A stretch of 64,000 nt of DNA from positions 6,424-70,423 of the forward strand of contig NZ_MDCB01000015.1 in the NCBI RefSeq assembly GCF_002939705.1, given 5' to 3'. Under the pieces are notes generated by a model. That model was not told where the DNA came from, ran no database searches, and saw only the letters and a list, made by a program, of their open reading frames with translations. This document shows, in pieces, positions 39,621-49,608 of this stretch. The stretch is from Xanthomonas albilineans. Lineage in GTDB: Bacteria; Pseudomonadota; Gammaproteobacteria; Xanthomonadales; Xanthomonadaceae. The position numbers and the translations under genes are program-made. Every line of letters begins with the position of its first letter. Position 1 is the stretch's first letter.

Positions 39621-41300
39621 TTACTCGGACTTGTTGCCGTTCAACTGTGCACGCAACAGCGCGCCCAGCTGTGTGGTGCCGCCAGACGCGGACTGGTATT
39701 CCTCCAGCACTTCGCGCATTTCGGCATCGTCCTTGGCCTTGATCGACAGTTGCAAGGTGCGGCCCTTGCGGTCCATGCCCACGAACTTGGCTTCGATCTT
39801 GTCGCCGACCTTCAGGTGCTGGCTAGCATCGTCGACGCGCTCGTTGGCAATATCGCGTGCAGCGACGTAGCCTTCGATGCCATCGGCCAGATCGATCGTG
39901 GCGCCCTTGGCATCCACTTCGCGCACAACGCCCTCGACCTTCGACCCCTTCGGGTTGGCTGCCATGTACTGGCCGAACGGATCTTGCTCCAGCTGCTTGA
40001 CGCCCAGGCTGATGCGCTCGCGCTCCGGGTCCACCGCCAACACCACCGCTTCCAGCGTGTCGCCCTTTTTGAAGTTGCGCACGATGTCTTCGCCGGTGGT
40101 GTTCCAGCTGATGTCGGACAAGTGCACAAGGCCGTCGATGCCGCCATCCAGGCCGATGAAGATACCGAAATCGGTGATCGACTTGATCTGGCCAGACACC
40201 TTGTCGTTCTTCTTGTGGGTGGCCGCGAAGGTTTCCCACGGATTGGCGGCGACCTGCTTCATGCCCAGCGAAATGCGGCGACGCTCTTCGTCCACGTCCA
40301 GGACCATCACTTCGACCTCGTCGCCGACCTGCACGACCTTGGACGGGTTGACGTTCTTGTTGGTCCAATCCATTTCCGACACGTGCACCAAGCCTTCCAC
40401 ACCAGGTTCGATCTCCACGAACGCGCCGTAATCGGTGACGTTGGAAACCTTACCGAACACGCGGCTATTGGCCGGGTAACGACGGGCGATGTTGTCCCAC
40501 GGATCCTCGCCCAGTTGCTTCAAACCAAGGCTCACGCGGTTACGCTCACGATCGAACTTGAGTACGCGCACGTCCAGCTCGTCGCCGACATTGACCACTT
40601 CGGACGGATGGCGCACACGTTTCCAGGCCATGTCGGTGATGTGCAGCAGGCCGTCGATACCGCCCAAATCCACGAACGCGCCGTAGTCGGTCAGATTCTT
40701 GACCACACCCTTCAGGATCGTACCCTCATTCAACTTATCCATCAGCTGCTCGCGCTCTTCCGAGTGCTCGCTCTCGACAACCGCACGGCGCGAAACCACC
40801 ACGTTGTTGCGCTTGCGATCCAGCTTGATGAGCTTGAATTCCAATTCCTTACCATCGAGGCAGGACGGGTCGCGCACAGGGCGCACATCCACCAGCGAAC
40901 CGGGCAGGAACGCGCGGACATCCTTGATATCCACGGTGAAACCACCTTTGACCTTGCCGCTGATGCGGCCGACGATGGTCTCGTTCTTCTCCAACGCCTC
41001 TTCCAGCTCGTCCCACACCATGGCGCGCCTGGCCTTATCGCGCGACAGCACGGTTTCGCCGAAGCCGTTCTCCAGCGAGTCGAGTACGACTTTAACCAGG
41101 TCGCCCTCGGCGACATCGATCTCGCCAGCCTCGTTACGGAACTGCTCGATCGGCACAATACCTTCGGACTTCAGTCCGGCGTTGATCACCACCACATCGC
41201 CGCGAACTTCCACGACGGTGCCGGTGACGATGGCGCCGGGCTTTAGCTTGGCCAGATTGGCTTGGCTGGCTTCGAACAGTTCGGCAAAAGATTCGGTCAT
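39621..41300 (-). CDS. rpsA: 30S ribosomal protein S1
   Basis: This 559-residue RNA-binding protein has six S1 domains, the first beginning at [14 protein letters not shown] and others seen as [34 protein letters not shown] and [17 protein letters not shown]. It captures mRNA leaders at initiation. Length is typical of gammaproteobacteria. It lies between cmk and ihfB in the usual order. Confidence 0.98.
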   Translation of the reverse strand: MTESFAELFEASQANLAKLKPGAIVTGTVVEVRGDVVVINAGLKSEGIVPIEQFRNEAGEIDVAEGDLVKVVLDSLENGFGETVLSRDKARRAMVWDELEEALEKNETIVGRISGKVKGGFTVDIKDVRAFLPGSLVDVRPVRDPSCLDGKELEFKLIKLDRKRNNVVVSRRAVVESEHSEEREQLMDKLNEGTILKGVVKNLTDYGAFVDLGGIDGLLHITDMAWKRVRHPSEVVNVGDELDVRVLKFDRERNRVSLGLKQLGEDPWDNIARRYPANSRVFGKVSNVTDYGAFVEIEPGVEGLVHVSEMDWTNKNVNPSKVVQVGDEVEVMVLDVDEERRRISLGMKQVAANPWETFAATHKKNDKVSGQIKSITDFGIFIGLDGGIDGLVHLSDISWNTTGEDIVRNFKKGDTLEAVVLAVDPERERISLGVKQLEQDPFGQYMAANPKGSKVEGVVREVDAKGATIDLADGIEGYVAARDIANERVDDASQHLKVGDKIEAKFVGMDRKGRTLQLSIKAKDDAEMREVLEEYQSASGGTTQLGALLRAQLNGNKSE

Positions 41301-41535
41301 TTGAAATTACTCTAGTGGACACACGGACAGGGCGTTTCTTGATTGAAACGGCAACTGCCCACCCTGGTTAGTCGGCCCAAACCGCAGCCGGGTGTGGAGT
41401 GAAAAAACCGCAACGCAGGATTGCGCGGCGGAGCCTTGGAACTACGGTTTAGAACTCATGACGCTTGCGTGTCTTGGGAACGACTGGCAAGGCGGACAAT
41501 GGCCCGCTTCGCCACCGCACCACCCTCCGCACCGC
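41301..41535 (-). promoter_or_regulatory. Leader region of rpsA (235 bases, no gene)
   Basis: This stretch separates cmk from rpsA. In enterobacteria the rpsA leader folds into hairpins bound by S1 for autoregulation; the length here is suitable. I see no strong Shine-Dalgarno before the rpsA ATG (CACTAGAGTAATTTCAA), which is also typical of S1 leaders. The function is inferred. Confidence 0.45.
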
Positions 41536-42207
41536 TCAAACGTGCAACAACTGCATGACGCGGCCCACCACCTGGTCGATGTCCATGCCAGTGGTATCCA
41601 GGAGGACGGCATCGTCTGCCGGCCTCAGCGGCGCCACTGCGCGCTGGGCATCGCGTGCGTCGCGGGCCATGATCTCGCGCAGCAGGTCACCGAATATAAC
41701 GGAAACCCCTTTTTCCTTCAACTGCTTATGCCGGCGCTGGGCGCGCTCCTCGGCACTGGCGGTCAGGAAGACCTTGTACGGCGCATCGGGGAAAATCACT
41801 GTCCCCATATCACGACCATCGGCGACCAGCCCCGGCGGGCAGCGAAATGCGCGCTGGCGCTGCTTTAGCGCCGAGCGCACCTCCGGGATGGCGGCGATCG
41901 CAGAGGCTACCCCGCCAGCGGTTTCCAAACGCAGCTCATCGGTGGCATCAACGCCATTGACCAAAACCCGCAAACCACGGTCGGCAACTTCCTCGAAGTC
42001 CACACGGGTATCGAAGGTACAGCGCACCAGCGCGGCAGCATCGGAGATGTCCAGGTGGGCCCAACTAGCCGCGACTCCGACCGCCCGATACAGCGCACCC
42101 GAATCCAAGTAATGCCACCCAAGTCGCGCCGCGACGATGCGACTGACGGTGCCTTTACCGGCTCCGGATGGGCCATCGAGGGTCAGGACGGGAGAGGGTT
42201 CGTTCAT
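41536..42207 (-). CDS. cmk: Cytidylate kinase
   Basis: This 223-residue enzyme phosphorylates CMP and dCMP. The P-loop is [13 protein letters not shown], the substrate region [10 protein letters not shown], and the conserved [15 protein letters not shown] segment is present. The ATG at 42207 is preceded by GAGGAA 6 bases away, which rejects a 36-codon longer frame. Confidence 0.96.
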   Translation of the reverse strand: MNEPSPVLTLDGPSGAGKGTVSRIVAARLGWHYLDSGALYRAVGVAASWAHLDISDAAALVRCTFDTRVDFEEVADRGLRVLVNGVDATDELRLETAGGVASAIAAIPEVRSALKQRQRAFRCPPGLVADGRDMGTVIFPDAPYKVFLTASAEERAQRRHKQLKEKGVSVIFGDLLREIMARDARDAQRAVAPLRPADDAVLLDTTGMDIDQVVGRVMQLLHV

Positions 42208-42270
42208 GCGGTTCCTCGGAGCGTTGGCGGTGCATTGTAGCGCCGACGTCCACCCGCTTGGCGCAAGCAG

Positions 42271-42300
42271 TTGAAACAATGAAGAAAAACAGGCTATGAT
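42271..42300 (+). promoter_or_regulatory. Sigma-70 promoter for rpmJ
   Basis: TTGAAA (42271-42276) and TATGAT (42295-42300) are 18 bases apart, close to consensus in both boxes. The rpmJ start lies 80 bases downstream, leaving a leader of about 70 bases. Confidence 0.75.
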
Positions 42301-42379
42301 TGCTGGATCACTCATCTAGCGCCACGGCTTTGTCCGTGCCGCCTCCCTTCGAATCCACACGTTTACGCCGAGGTGTGCC

Positions 42380-42505
42380 ATGAAAGTCCTTTCCTCCCTG
42401 AAGTCGGCGAAGGCCCGTCACCGCGACTGCAAGGTGGTCCGCCGCCGCGGCAAGGTCTTCGTGATCAACAAGACGAACCCCCGCTTCAAGGCGCGCCAGC
42501 GCTGA
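42380..42505 (+). CDS. rpmJ: 50S ribosomal protein L36 (zinc-independent type)
   Basis: This 41-residue protein reads [18 protein letters not shown] and then [20 protein letters not shown], close to the E. coli YkgO type. Only one Cys remains, so the zinc ribbon of the C+ form is missing. GAGGTG lies 6 bases before the ATG. It has its own promoter and terminator. Confidence 0.95.
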   Translation: MKVLSSLKSAKARHRDCKVVRRRGKVFVINKTNPRFKARQR

Positions 42506-42554
42506 TTGCAAGACTGCTCGCCGCGCCGTGCGTAGCGATGGCTGGCGTTCGATG

Positions 42555-42577
42555 AAAACCGCCTTCGGGCGGTTTTT
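42555..42577 (+). terminator. Rho-independent terminator after rpmJ
   Basis: AAAACCGCC and GGCGGTTTT pair around the stable TTCG loop and run into TTTTTTG. This is a textbook terminator 49 bases after the rpmJ stop. Confidence 0.92.
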
Positions 42578-42629
42578 TGTTGCCGAAGTTTGCTGTAATC
42601 GTTCTTCCGTCATCTGGGGAGTACACGTG

Positions 42630-42959
42630 ATGAAGCACCGTCTGTTCATCTTGCCGCTGCTGACCGCCCTAGGCCTAGCCGGCGGCGCCCACGCCGAGAC
42701 GCTTCTTGTGGACCGGGTCAGACAGGAACCTGTCGCGTCGATGCCAACGCGTGGGCTGAGCATGAGCCAGGTGCAGGCGCGCTACGGCACCCCGCAACAG
42801 ACGCTGGAACCACGCGGCGGCCAGAAGCGGCAATGGCCGACCATCAACCGCTGGGTCTACCCCGCTTTCACCGTGTACTTCGAGAAGCAAAAGGTCGTCG
42901 ACGTGGTCGCCAATAAGGTGGACCCCAACGAGATCGGCCCAAAACCGGCGATCCGTTGA
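42630..42959 (+). CDS. Small exported protein, BamE/SmpA-like
   Basis: This 109-residue protein has a clean signal peptide (MKHRLFILPLLTALGLAGGA, cleavage near AHA). The mature part has MSQVQARYGTPQQTLEP and a Trp/Tyr-containing strand WVYPAFTVYFEKQKVVDVV. The helix followed by a GxP turn and beta strands recalls the SmpA/BamE fold, but no lipobox is present. GGGGAG lies 9 bases before the ATG. Function is not known to me; a periplasmic location is likely. Confidence 0.8.
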   Translation: MKHRLFILPLLTALGLAGGAHAETLLVDRVRQEPVASMPTRGLSMSQVQARYGTPQQTLEPRGGQKRQWPTINRWVYPAFTVYFEKQKVVDVVANKVDPNEIGPKPAIR

Positions 42960-43149
42960 CGCGCAGCAGCAGCCAACTTTCGCAACAACGGCCAGCGTAG
43001 CCAAGCCAGCCAGGGCACACCACTGGCTGGAGCGGCCAATCCTATGCCTCTCGCGACGAGCGGCCCCGTGCAAGCCCCAGCGTGGCGCTATACGAGAAAT
43101 TGATCCCTCCCCCGGCTTCGCCCGGGCAGTACCTAAGCGACGATCCACC

Positions 43150-44187
43150 ATGAGCGACAACCTGCGTCTTCCAGCAGAATGGGAGCCCCAATCCGCTATT
43201 TTGATCGCCTGGCCGCATGCCGGCACCGACTGGGCCGCGCGTCTGGCTGAGGTCGAGGAGACGTACATCGCGCTGGTCGCGGCGATCGTGCGTTTTCAGC
43301 ACATCGCGATCTGCGTCGCCGACGCAGATTTGCAGATCTATGCCGAGGCACGACTGCGCTCGGCACGGGTAAACATGCAGCGGGTGCGATTCGTGGAGGC
43401 TCAATACGATGACACTTGGCTGCGCGATTCAGGCCCGATTACCCTGACACGTGCGGACGGTGGCTTCCAGTTGCTGGATTTCCGCTTCACCGGCTGGGGC
43501 GGGAAATTCCAGGCGAGCCTGGACGACCAACTGGTGAGCCTACTCGCCGCGCAAGGCCTGTTCGCCGACAACACAGTGCGCCGTATCGATTTCGCGCTGG
43601 AAGGCGGGGCCATCGATTGCGACGGCGCCGGCACCTTGCTGACCACCTGGCAATGCCTGCACGAGCGGCATCCGCAGCGCACGCGCGCATCGCTTAACCA
43701 CGATCTAGCCGACTGGCTGGCACAACAGCGGGTACTGTGGTTGGAGCACGGCTATCTGGAAGGCGACGACACCGATGCGCATATCGACACCCTCGCCCGC
43801 TTCGCCAGTGAGGATGCGATCGTCTACCAAGCCTGCGACGACACCGACGATTCGCATTACGCCGAACTGCAGGCGATGGGGGCCGAACTGGCGGCATTAC
43901 GCACCATCGATGGACGTCCTTACAGACTGTTCCCGCTCCCCTGGGCGCAGCCGGTGATCGACCAAGGCCGGCGCCTGGCCGCGTCCTATGCCAATTTTCT
44001 GATCGTCAATGGCGCAGTGCTAATGCCGGCCTACGGCGACGCCGCCGATGCACAGGCGCAAGCGGTGATGGCGCAGGCGTTCCCGCAGCATGAGATCGTG
44101 CCGATCCCATGCCGGGCATTGATCTGGCAGAACGGCAGCCTGCACTGCATCACCATGCAACTGCCAGCTGGGGCACTTGCGCACTGA
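43150..44187 (+). CDS. aguA: Agmatine deiminase
   Basis: This 345-residue enzyme converts agmatine to N-carbamoylputrescine and ammonia. It is a peptidylarginine-deiminase fold protein with WLRDSGPI, GWGGKFQ, ALEGGAIDCDG, the catalytic His/Asp region DTDAHIDTLARF, and the nucleophilic Cys in NGSLHCITMQ near the end. Length is standard. The enzyme of the next step is encoded 250 bases downstream. Confidence 0.96.
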   Translation: MSDNLRLPAEWEPQSAILIAWPHAGTDWAARLAEVEETYIALVAAIVRFQHIAICVADADLQIYAEARLRSARVNMQRVRFVEAQYDDTWLRDSGPITLTRADGGFQLLDFRFTGWGGKFQASLDDQLVSLLAAQGLFADNTVRRIDFALEGGAIDCDGAGTLLTTWQCLHERHPQRTRASLNHDLADWLAQQRVLWLEHGYLEGDDTDAHIDTLARFASEDAIVYQACDDTDDSHYAELQAMGAELAALRTIDGRPYRLFPLPWAQPVIDQGRRLAASYANFLIVNGAVLMPAYGDAADAQAQAVMAQAFPQHEIVPIPCRALIWQNGSLHCITMQLPAGALAH

Positions 44188-44434
44188 ATGTGCGTTCGCA
44201 TGGCCGGCTTGGCCGCGTGCGGAAGAGCGGAGCATGGCTCACAGCCTGCATCGACCAGCAAGTACCGCCCAATGGCAATGCATCTTGATTCGTCTGGGTG
44301 CGCATAACGCAAATACCAGACCGAGACACCGCGATCCGGCCTCTGCGCCTGCATCACAGTTCATCTGCCCAGGCGCTGCCGCGCAGCCATCCGCGCTACC
44401 ATGCATGCTTTCGCCGATCTCCCTCATCTCCGTA

Positions 44435-45319
44435 ATGACCCGACATTCTCTTTCCGTTGCGCTGATCCAGGAGCGCAACCATGGCGATGCCGCAGCGAAC
44501 CTGAGCGCGATCGAATCGCGTGTCGCCGAAGCAGCCGCACAGGGCGCGCATCTGGTGTTGCTGCAGGAATTGCACAATGGCGCCTATTTTTGCCAGCACG
44601 AGTCGGTCGAAGCATTCGATCTTGCCGAGCCGATTCCCGGTCCCAGCAGCCAGCGCCTGAGCGCGCTGGCCAAGCGCCACGGCGTGGTCCTGGTCGGTTC
44701 GTTGTTCGAGCGCCGCGCTGCGGGCCTTTACCACAATACTGCCGTGGTGTTCGAGAAGGACGGCAACCTGCTCGGCAAATACCGCAAGATGCACATTCCC
44801 GACGATCCGGGCTTCTACGAGAAGTTCTACTTCACCCCGGGCGATCTGGGCTTCACCCCGATCCAGACTTCGGTCGGTCGTCTCGGCGTGCTGGTGTGCT
44901 GGGACCAATGGTATCCGGAGGCGGCACGCTTGATGGCGCTTGCCGGTGCCGAGCTGCTGCTCTACCCCACCGCGATCGGTTGGGACCCCGACGACGCGCA
45001 GGCCGAACAGGAACGCCAGCGCGATGCCTGGGTACTCAGTCACCGCGGCCATGCCGTCGCCAATGGCATCCCGGTGCTGAGCTGCAATCGGGTCGGCCAC
45101 GAACCATCGCCGCTCGGGGCATCGGGCATCCAGTTCTGGGGCAACAGCCACGTGCTGGGTCCACAGGGCGAATTCATCGCCGAGGCCGGAACCGACCCGA
45201 CGGTGCTGGTCTGCGAGGTGGACTTGCAGCGCAGCGAACATGTCCGGCGGATCTGGCCGTTCCTGCGCGACCGTCGCATCGACGCGTATGGCGACCTGCT
45301 CAAGCGTTATATCGACTGA
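44435..45319 (+). CDS. aguB: N-carbamoylputrescine amidase
   Basis: This 294-residue nitrilase-superfamily enzyme hydrolyses N-carbamoylputrescine to putrescine. The catalytic triad is visible: Glu in LLQELHNGAYFC, Lys in GKYRKMHIPDD and Cys in LVCWDQWYPEAAR. I chose the ATG at 44435 (MTRHSLSVALIQ) by family length; another in-frame ATG at 44405 is possible and neither has a strong ribosome binding site. The region 44188-44434 holds no other gene. Confidence 0.95.
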   Translation: MTRHSLSVALIQERNHGDAAANLSAIESRVAEAAAQGAHLVLLQELHNGAYFCQHESVEAFDLAEPIPGPSSQRLSALAKRHGVVLVGSLFERRAAGLYHNTAVVFEKDGNLLGKYRKMHIPDDPGFYEKFYFTPGDLGFTPIQTSVGRLGVLVCWDQWYPEAARLMALAGAELLLYPTAIGWDPDDAQAEQERQRDAWVLSHRGHAVANGIPVLSCNRVGHEPSPLGASGIQFWGNSHVLGPQGEFIAEAGTDPTVLVCEVDLQRSEHVRRIWPFLRDRRIDAYGDLLKRYID

Positions 45320-45463
45320 ACCCGCCGAGCGCATTGAACGGGATGCTCCCGCGTACAGCACACCGAGCCGGTCACTAGGTCTTAAGTACCTGCCGACCTC
45401 AACACAACACCACAACGCCTGTTGCGCCATGGCGCCGACCAGGCCCTTCCGACGAGTAATGGC

Positions 45464-46699
45464 ATGAACGCACTCCCCCAGGCCGACGACGCACTATTCG
45501 CCGACCAACCGTACCGCATCGTCGAACGCGACGGGGTCCGCTACACCTTGCTCGGGACTGCGCATGTCTCCCTGGCCAGCGTCGCGGTTGTCGAGCGTGC
45601 CATCGAGAGCGGCCGCTTCGACGCGGTAGCGGTGGAACTGGATCCGCAGCGCTTGCAGGCGCTCACCGATCCGGACGTGCTGACCAAGCTGGATCTGGTG
45701 CAGGTGATCCGCAAAGGACGCGTGGCCCTGTTCGCGGCCAACCTTGCGCTGGCCGCCTATCAACGCCGCTTGGCCGAACAGCTCGGCATCGAACCTGGCG
45801 CCGAACTCAAACGCGCGGTGCTGCTGGCACGCGAACGACAGTTGCCGGTATATCTGGTGGATCGCGAGGTCGGGCTGACCTTCAAGCGTGCTTCCAGCCG
45901 ACTCGGCTTGTTCGGCAAGCTCAAACTTGCCAGCGGCCTGCTCGGCGGCCTGTTCGCTTCAGAGGAAGTCGGCGAAGCAGAGATCGAGAAGCTCAAACAA
46001 GGCGACATGCTCGAAGCCAGCTTCGGCGATTTCGCCAGCGAAAGCCCAGAGCTATACGCGACCATCATCGCCGAGCGCGACCGTTACATGGCCACACGCC
46101 TACGCGAAGAACACGCGCACGGCGAGGCGCATCGCCACAGCGTGCGCGAAGTCCTGGCGGTCGTCGGCGCCGGCCATCTGGCCGGTATGGCCAAACACCT
46201 GCAGAACGATCAAGACGACCCGGCAACGCTGCGCAAGACGCTGGAAGACGCACCGACCCAAAAGAAAGTTCCCTGGATCACCCTGACCCTGACCACGCTG
46301 GTGCTCGGTGGCGTGGCCTGGGGATACTGGCATGGCGGCTTCGCGCTGGGCACCGATTTGCTCCAGCAGTGGGTACTGTTCACTGGCGGGCTGGCCGGGC
46401 TGGGCTGCCTGCTGGCCGGCGGCCATCCACTGAGTGTGATCGCCGGCGCCATCGCCGCACCGCTGAAACCATTTCGGCCCGGGGTTCCTGCTGGTGCATT
46501 CAGCGCGCTGGTGGAAGTACACATGCGCAAGCCTGCCTACGGCGACTTTCTGGCACTGCGCGACGATGCGCAGAGCCTGCGCGGCTGGTACCGCAACCGG
46601 GTCTCGCGGGTGGTGCTGACCTTCCTGCTGACCAATCTGGGCAGCATGCTGGGCGTATGGCTGGCCGGATTTCGCATCTTGAGCAAACTGGCCAGTTGA
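45464..46699 (+). CDS. TraB/PrgY family membrane protein
   Basis: This 411-residue protein has an N-terminal TraB domain with the GTAHVSLAS motif near residue 30 and VELDPQRLQAL, and the second motif VVGAGHLAGMAKHL near 240. The C-terminal third has three to four hydrophobic segments, so it is probably membrane anchored. The family is a metalloprotease-like (Tiki/EreA superfamily) group; PrgY of Enterococcus limits a peptide pheromone. The role in this organism is unknown. I started at the ATG 45464; an ATG 14 codons upstream is less likely. Confidence 0.87.
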   Translation: MNALPQADDALFADQPYRIVERDGVRYTLLGTAHVSLASVAVVERAIESGRFDAVAVELDPQRLQALTDPDVLTKLDLVQVIRKGRVALFAANLALAAYQRRLAEQLGIEPGAELKRAVLLARERQLPVYLVDREVGLTFKRASSRLGLFGKLKLASGLLGGLFASEEVGEAEIEKLKQGDMLEASFGDFASESPELYATIIAERDRYMATRLREEHAHGEAHRHSVREVLAVVGAGHLAGMAKHLQNDQDDPATLRKTLEDAPTQKKVPWITLTLTTLVLGGVAWGYWHGGFALGTDLLQQWVLFTGGLAGLGCLLAGGHPLSVIAGAIAAPLKPFRPGVPAGAFSALVEVHMRKPAYGDFLALRDDAQSLRGWYRNRVSRVVLTFLLTNLGSMLGVWLAGFRILSKLAS

Positions 46700-47034
46700 G
46701 TCCGCCATGGCAACCGGGCTTTGCCCTCATGGCCTACGGCGCCAACGCCTTGTGTCATGGCTGCGCTATAAGCAACGGCAGTGCAGCGCTTCGGGGCTGA
46801 AGCCGTGTCCCAAACCAATCTAGCCACTGGATGGCTGGCGGCAGCTGTGGAGTCGCAATTGTCGAGCGAGCGAACCACGCATGCGATATTGATTAGCATC
46901 ACATGCGGCAAATTGCCCTGTCCACACATATCGCTCGTGGCCAGTTTCGGAGCCACGAAAGGTAAGGCTATACTCGGGTCGTTCCGTATTCCCTCACGCC
47001 GTACACCCGTCCCGTCCTTCCGGACCACGAAACC
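46700..47034 (+). promoter_or_regulatory. Intergenic region with promoter of the cytochrome c pair
   Basis: The 335 bases hold no supported gene. A promoter near the end fits TTTCGG (46945-46950) and TATACT (46969-46974) separated by 18 bases, giving a leader of about 55 bases. No ribosome binding site stronger than GGACCACG is seen before the first ATG. Confidence 0.55.
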
Positions 47035-47406
47035 ATGCGCACGCAGCCGCTAGCCGCTTGTCTTGCTCTGGCCATCCTTGTTTCTATCGGGGTCGTCCCG
47101 GCCATGGCGCAAAGCGCGCCAACGCCCACCGCTCCTGCCACCTCCGCACCTGTGCAAGGCAATGCCGCCAATGGCCGATTGCTGACCTACACCTGCCAGG
47201 GTTGCCACGGGGTTACCGGCTACAAAAATGCCTATCCCAGCTACCGCATCCCCAAGATCGGCGGGCAATCGACGCAATACCTGACACAGGCACTGACCGA
47301 ATACCGGCTCGGCAAGCGCAAGCACCCAACCATGCAGGCGCAGGCGGAAAGCTTCTCGGAGCAGGATATCGCCGACATCGCCGCTTTCCTGTCCACTCTC
47401 AAGTAG
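47035..47406 (+). CDS. Periplasmic class I cytochrome c
   Basis: This 123-residue exported c-type cytochrome has a signal peptide with cleavage near AMAQS and a single heme site CQGCHG. The axial Met is most likely in HPTMQAQ, and the sequence ends with the typical helix DIADIAAFLSTLK. It is a small soluble electron carrier resembling cytochrome c4/c5 half domains. It is followed 8 bases later by a second cytochrome. Confidence 0.92.
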   Translation: MRTQPLAACLALAILVSIGVVPAMAQSAPTPTAPATSAPVQGNAANGRLLTYTCQGCHGVTGYKNAYPSYRIPKIGGQSTQYLTQALTEYRLGKRKHPTMQAQAESFSEQDIADIAAFLSTLK

Positions 47407-47414
47407 GCTTTCCC

Positions 47415-47876
47415 ATGTCGAACGCCGCGCACGCTCTGCGTCCCGCCATCGTCCTGCTTGCAACCCTGTGGTTGGGGGCATGTTCGCAATCGCAGGTGGA
47501 ATCCTCCAGCACCTCGGCCGGCGATCCTGGCCACGCCAGTGGCGAGCATGGGGCCGGCTCCTCCGCTGGACTCCCCGGCGGACGCATCGCCATCGGCGAA
47601 AAACTCGCCCAGGCCAAGGGCAAGGCCACAGGGCAGAACTGCATCAACTGCCACGGCACCGAGGGCAACGCGCCAATCGACCCGACCTACCCCAAGCTCG
47701 GCGGCCAATACGGCGATTATCTCGCCCATGCGCTGCAGGCCTACCGCAGCGGCGACCGCCAGCACCCCTTGATGAGTCAACAAGCGGCGCAACTGAGCGA
47801 CCAGGACATCGCCGATCTAGCGGCCTACTTTGGTTCGCGCACCACCAAGTTGCGCGATCTGCATGGTGTGAACTGA
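47415..47876 (+). CDS. Lipoprotein cytochrome c
   Basis: This 153-residue protein has a lipoprotein signal with lipobox LGACS, a Gly/Ser-rich linker (residues about 25-60), then a heme domain with CINCHG and a probable axial Met in HPLMSQQ. The end DQDIADLAAYFGSR mirrors the upstream cytochrome, so the pair probably arose by duplication. One is soluble and the other membrane tethered, which would suit handing electrons along the periplasm. Confidence 0.92.
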   Translation: MSNAAHALRPAIVLLATLWLGACSQSQVESSSTSAGDPGHASGEHGAGSSAGLPGGRIAIGEKLAQAKGKATGQNCINCHGTEGNAPIDPTYPKLGGQYGDYLAHALQAYRSGDRQHPLMSQQAAQLSDQDIADLAAYFGSRTTKLRDLHGVN

Positions 47877-47884
47877 GCGCGAGA

Positions 47885-47904
47885 CCGTCGCGCATGCGCG
47901 ACGG
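47885..47904. terminator. Perfect palindrome between convergent genes
   Basis: CCGTCGCG and CGCGACGG flank CATG in a 20-base palindrome lying 8 bases after the cytochrome stop and just before the stop of the opposite gene. No T-run follows on either strand, so it would act as a structural 3' end rather than a strict terminator. Confidence 0.55.
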
Positions 47905-47910
47905 CCATGC

Positions 47911-49608
47911 TCAGCGGCTGCCGTTGTCTTCTTGCAATGCTGGCTTGAACGGTACTTTTGGCGGCGGCCGCGCACCCGCCGGCTGATCGTTGAGATTGGG
48001 ATCAGTGATGCTGCATCCGCCACCGACCTGCAAAATCGAGATCACACACTTGATGCTGCTTCCGGTGCCCGGGATAGGGATGCTGACAGACTGAATCCCG
48101 CGTCGCACCCACTCCTCCAGCAAGGTCGCATTCGGCAGCCAATACTTGTCGAAGGACGTCGGCGTGTAGTCGTATGGCGGGCGTTTGAGCCATTGGCCGG
48201 CGTTGGCGATGCGCTCGCGCGTCCAAGTATCGGTGTCGGCCCCCGGCGCGCCGCGCTCGGCTGTCTTGTTCGCGCCAGCTCCGTCAGCCAAGCGGACACT
48301 GCCGTCGCCATTAAACAAGCCGTTACGCGCGCCGCCGCCGGCATCGCCGGCCCGGTTGCGCGCCGCCGCACCCCAGTCGTCGCTACGCTGCGGCGTGGCC
48401 CAACCGCCGTCGCGAGCGGTGGTCGCCGGACCACTGCCTGGCGTAGCGGTACGCTGACCAGGTGGCGCTGTCGCGGATGCCGGTGCGGGTGTAGCCTGCT
48501 GCGTGTTTGGAGTGCTGGCTTGTGTCGCCGACGCCGTCGCCACAGCAGGCGCACTTGATTCCTTAACTGTCGTGGCAGCGGGCAACGCGGACACCGGTAC
48601 GCTGACTGTCGCAGGTGTCGGGACCTCGATCTGCCGCACCTGCGGTGTCTGCGGTTCAGGCAGTTCCGGCATCGGCATCTGGGTCGGCATCTGCGGTGAT
48701 TGGACCTGCACCTGCGGTAGTGGTGCGGGCACTTCGCGTTCGCGCACCTGCGGCGTCGGCGCGGCCGGTCGCGGCACGACGACCTCGCGCGGGCGGATCT
48801 GCGCCAAGGCGGGTACTTCGGTGACCACCTGAACATCGCGTTCCGGCACCTGAATCTCGGGCGGTACGATCGATCGCGGCGTCGGCACCGGTGTGCGCAA
48901 GCGGGGCGGCGGCGGCAATACGAAATCGCTGGTAGGCACAGACGTTTCGGTGACCTGCAACGACTGCTCTGGCGGCGGCGGACTGTTGGCCGCGACCGGC
49001 GCGTTGGCGCTGTCGGTCGCCACGGCAGCAGGCGATGTCGAGGTCTTGGCTGTGCTGCGTGCGCGCTTGACGACGGGATGTGGAACACGCGTGGCGCTAA
49101 CGGGCGCTACATTCTTTTGCGGTGTCGTCACCGGTGCCGACGCACCGCCCCCCGTCTCGGCGAGCGTACCGCGACCGACGAACTCCACCTGCACGCGGCT
49201 TGCCTCGCCATTGTCGGTATGCAACGGCAACCAGCGCACGAACGCAACCCACAACAAGAACACGGCGAACAGTAGATGCAACAACAGGCTGAGTAACACC
49301 GCAGTGCATCGCCACCAACGCTGGTCGTGCGGTGCCGGATCCCAGTGTTGCCACCATAGCCGGCGGAATGCCTGCCATGGACTCAGTGCAGGCAGGCGCA
49401 TCGGGACCGCCGGCAACGGCTGCGGCAATGCCGCGATCAGCTCGGACGCCACGAACGTCCGTGTCGCGACCGGTTGCGATGCGAACCAACGCGCCCAACT
49501 GTACGGCAACCCGGTAAGAGGGTCGCACGGCAACTCACCCGGCATACGCGCCAACAGCGCGTCGAGAATGTCGGCGGCGCGTGTCACCAAGCGCCCAGGG
49601 TCAGGCAA
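47911..49608 (-). CDS. TonB-like proline-rich transmembrane protein
   Basis: This 565-residue protein has an N-terminal cytoplasmic part of about 95 residues, one strong membrane helix (about 103-125, [20 protein letters not shown]) and a very long Pro/Val/Thr/Ala-rich region (about 160-400). That region contains repeated [11 protein letters not shown] and PQVQVQSPQ-type stretches. A folded C-terminal part with two Cys (CVISIL and GGCSI) follows. The layout is that of a periplasm-spanning protein like TonB, though I see no TonB C-terminal motif. The start is a TTG overlapping the nfuA stop by 8 bases; an ATG 21 codons later is possible. Confidence 0.8.
   Translation of the reverse strand: MPDPGRLVTRAADILDALLARMPGELPCDPLTGLPYSWARWFASQPVATRTFVASELIAALPQPLPAVPMRLPALSPWQAFRRLWWQHWDPAPHDQRWWRCTAVLLSLLLHLLFAVFLLWVAFVRWLPLHTDNGEASRVQVEFVGRGTLAETGGGASAPVTTPQKNVAPVSATRVPHPVVKRARSTAKTSTSPAAVATDSANAPVAANSPPPPEQSLQVTETSVPTSDFVLPPPPRLRTPVPTPRSIVPPEIQVPERDVQVVTEVPALAQIRPREVVVPRPAAPTPQVREREVPAPLPQVQVQSPQMPTQMPMPELPEPQTPQVRQIEVPTPATVSVPVSALPAATTVKESSAPAVATASATQASTPNTQQATPAPASATAPPGQRTATPGSGPATTARDGGWATPQRSDDWGAAARNRAGDAGGGARNGLFNGDGSVRLADGAGANKTAERGAPGADTDTWTRERIANAGQWLKRPPYDYTPTSFDKYWLPNATLLEEWVRRGIQSVSIPIPGTGSSIKCVISILQVGGGCSITDPNLNDQPAGARPPPKVPFKPALQEDNGSR

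Noticed and set aside
39609-41246. 545-codon open frame on the plus strand opposite rpsA
   Set aside because: It is the antisense shadow of a highly expressed high-GC gene. No ribosome binding site or family motif is seen, and rpsA is certain.
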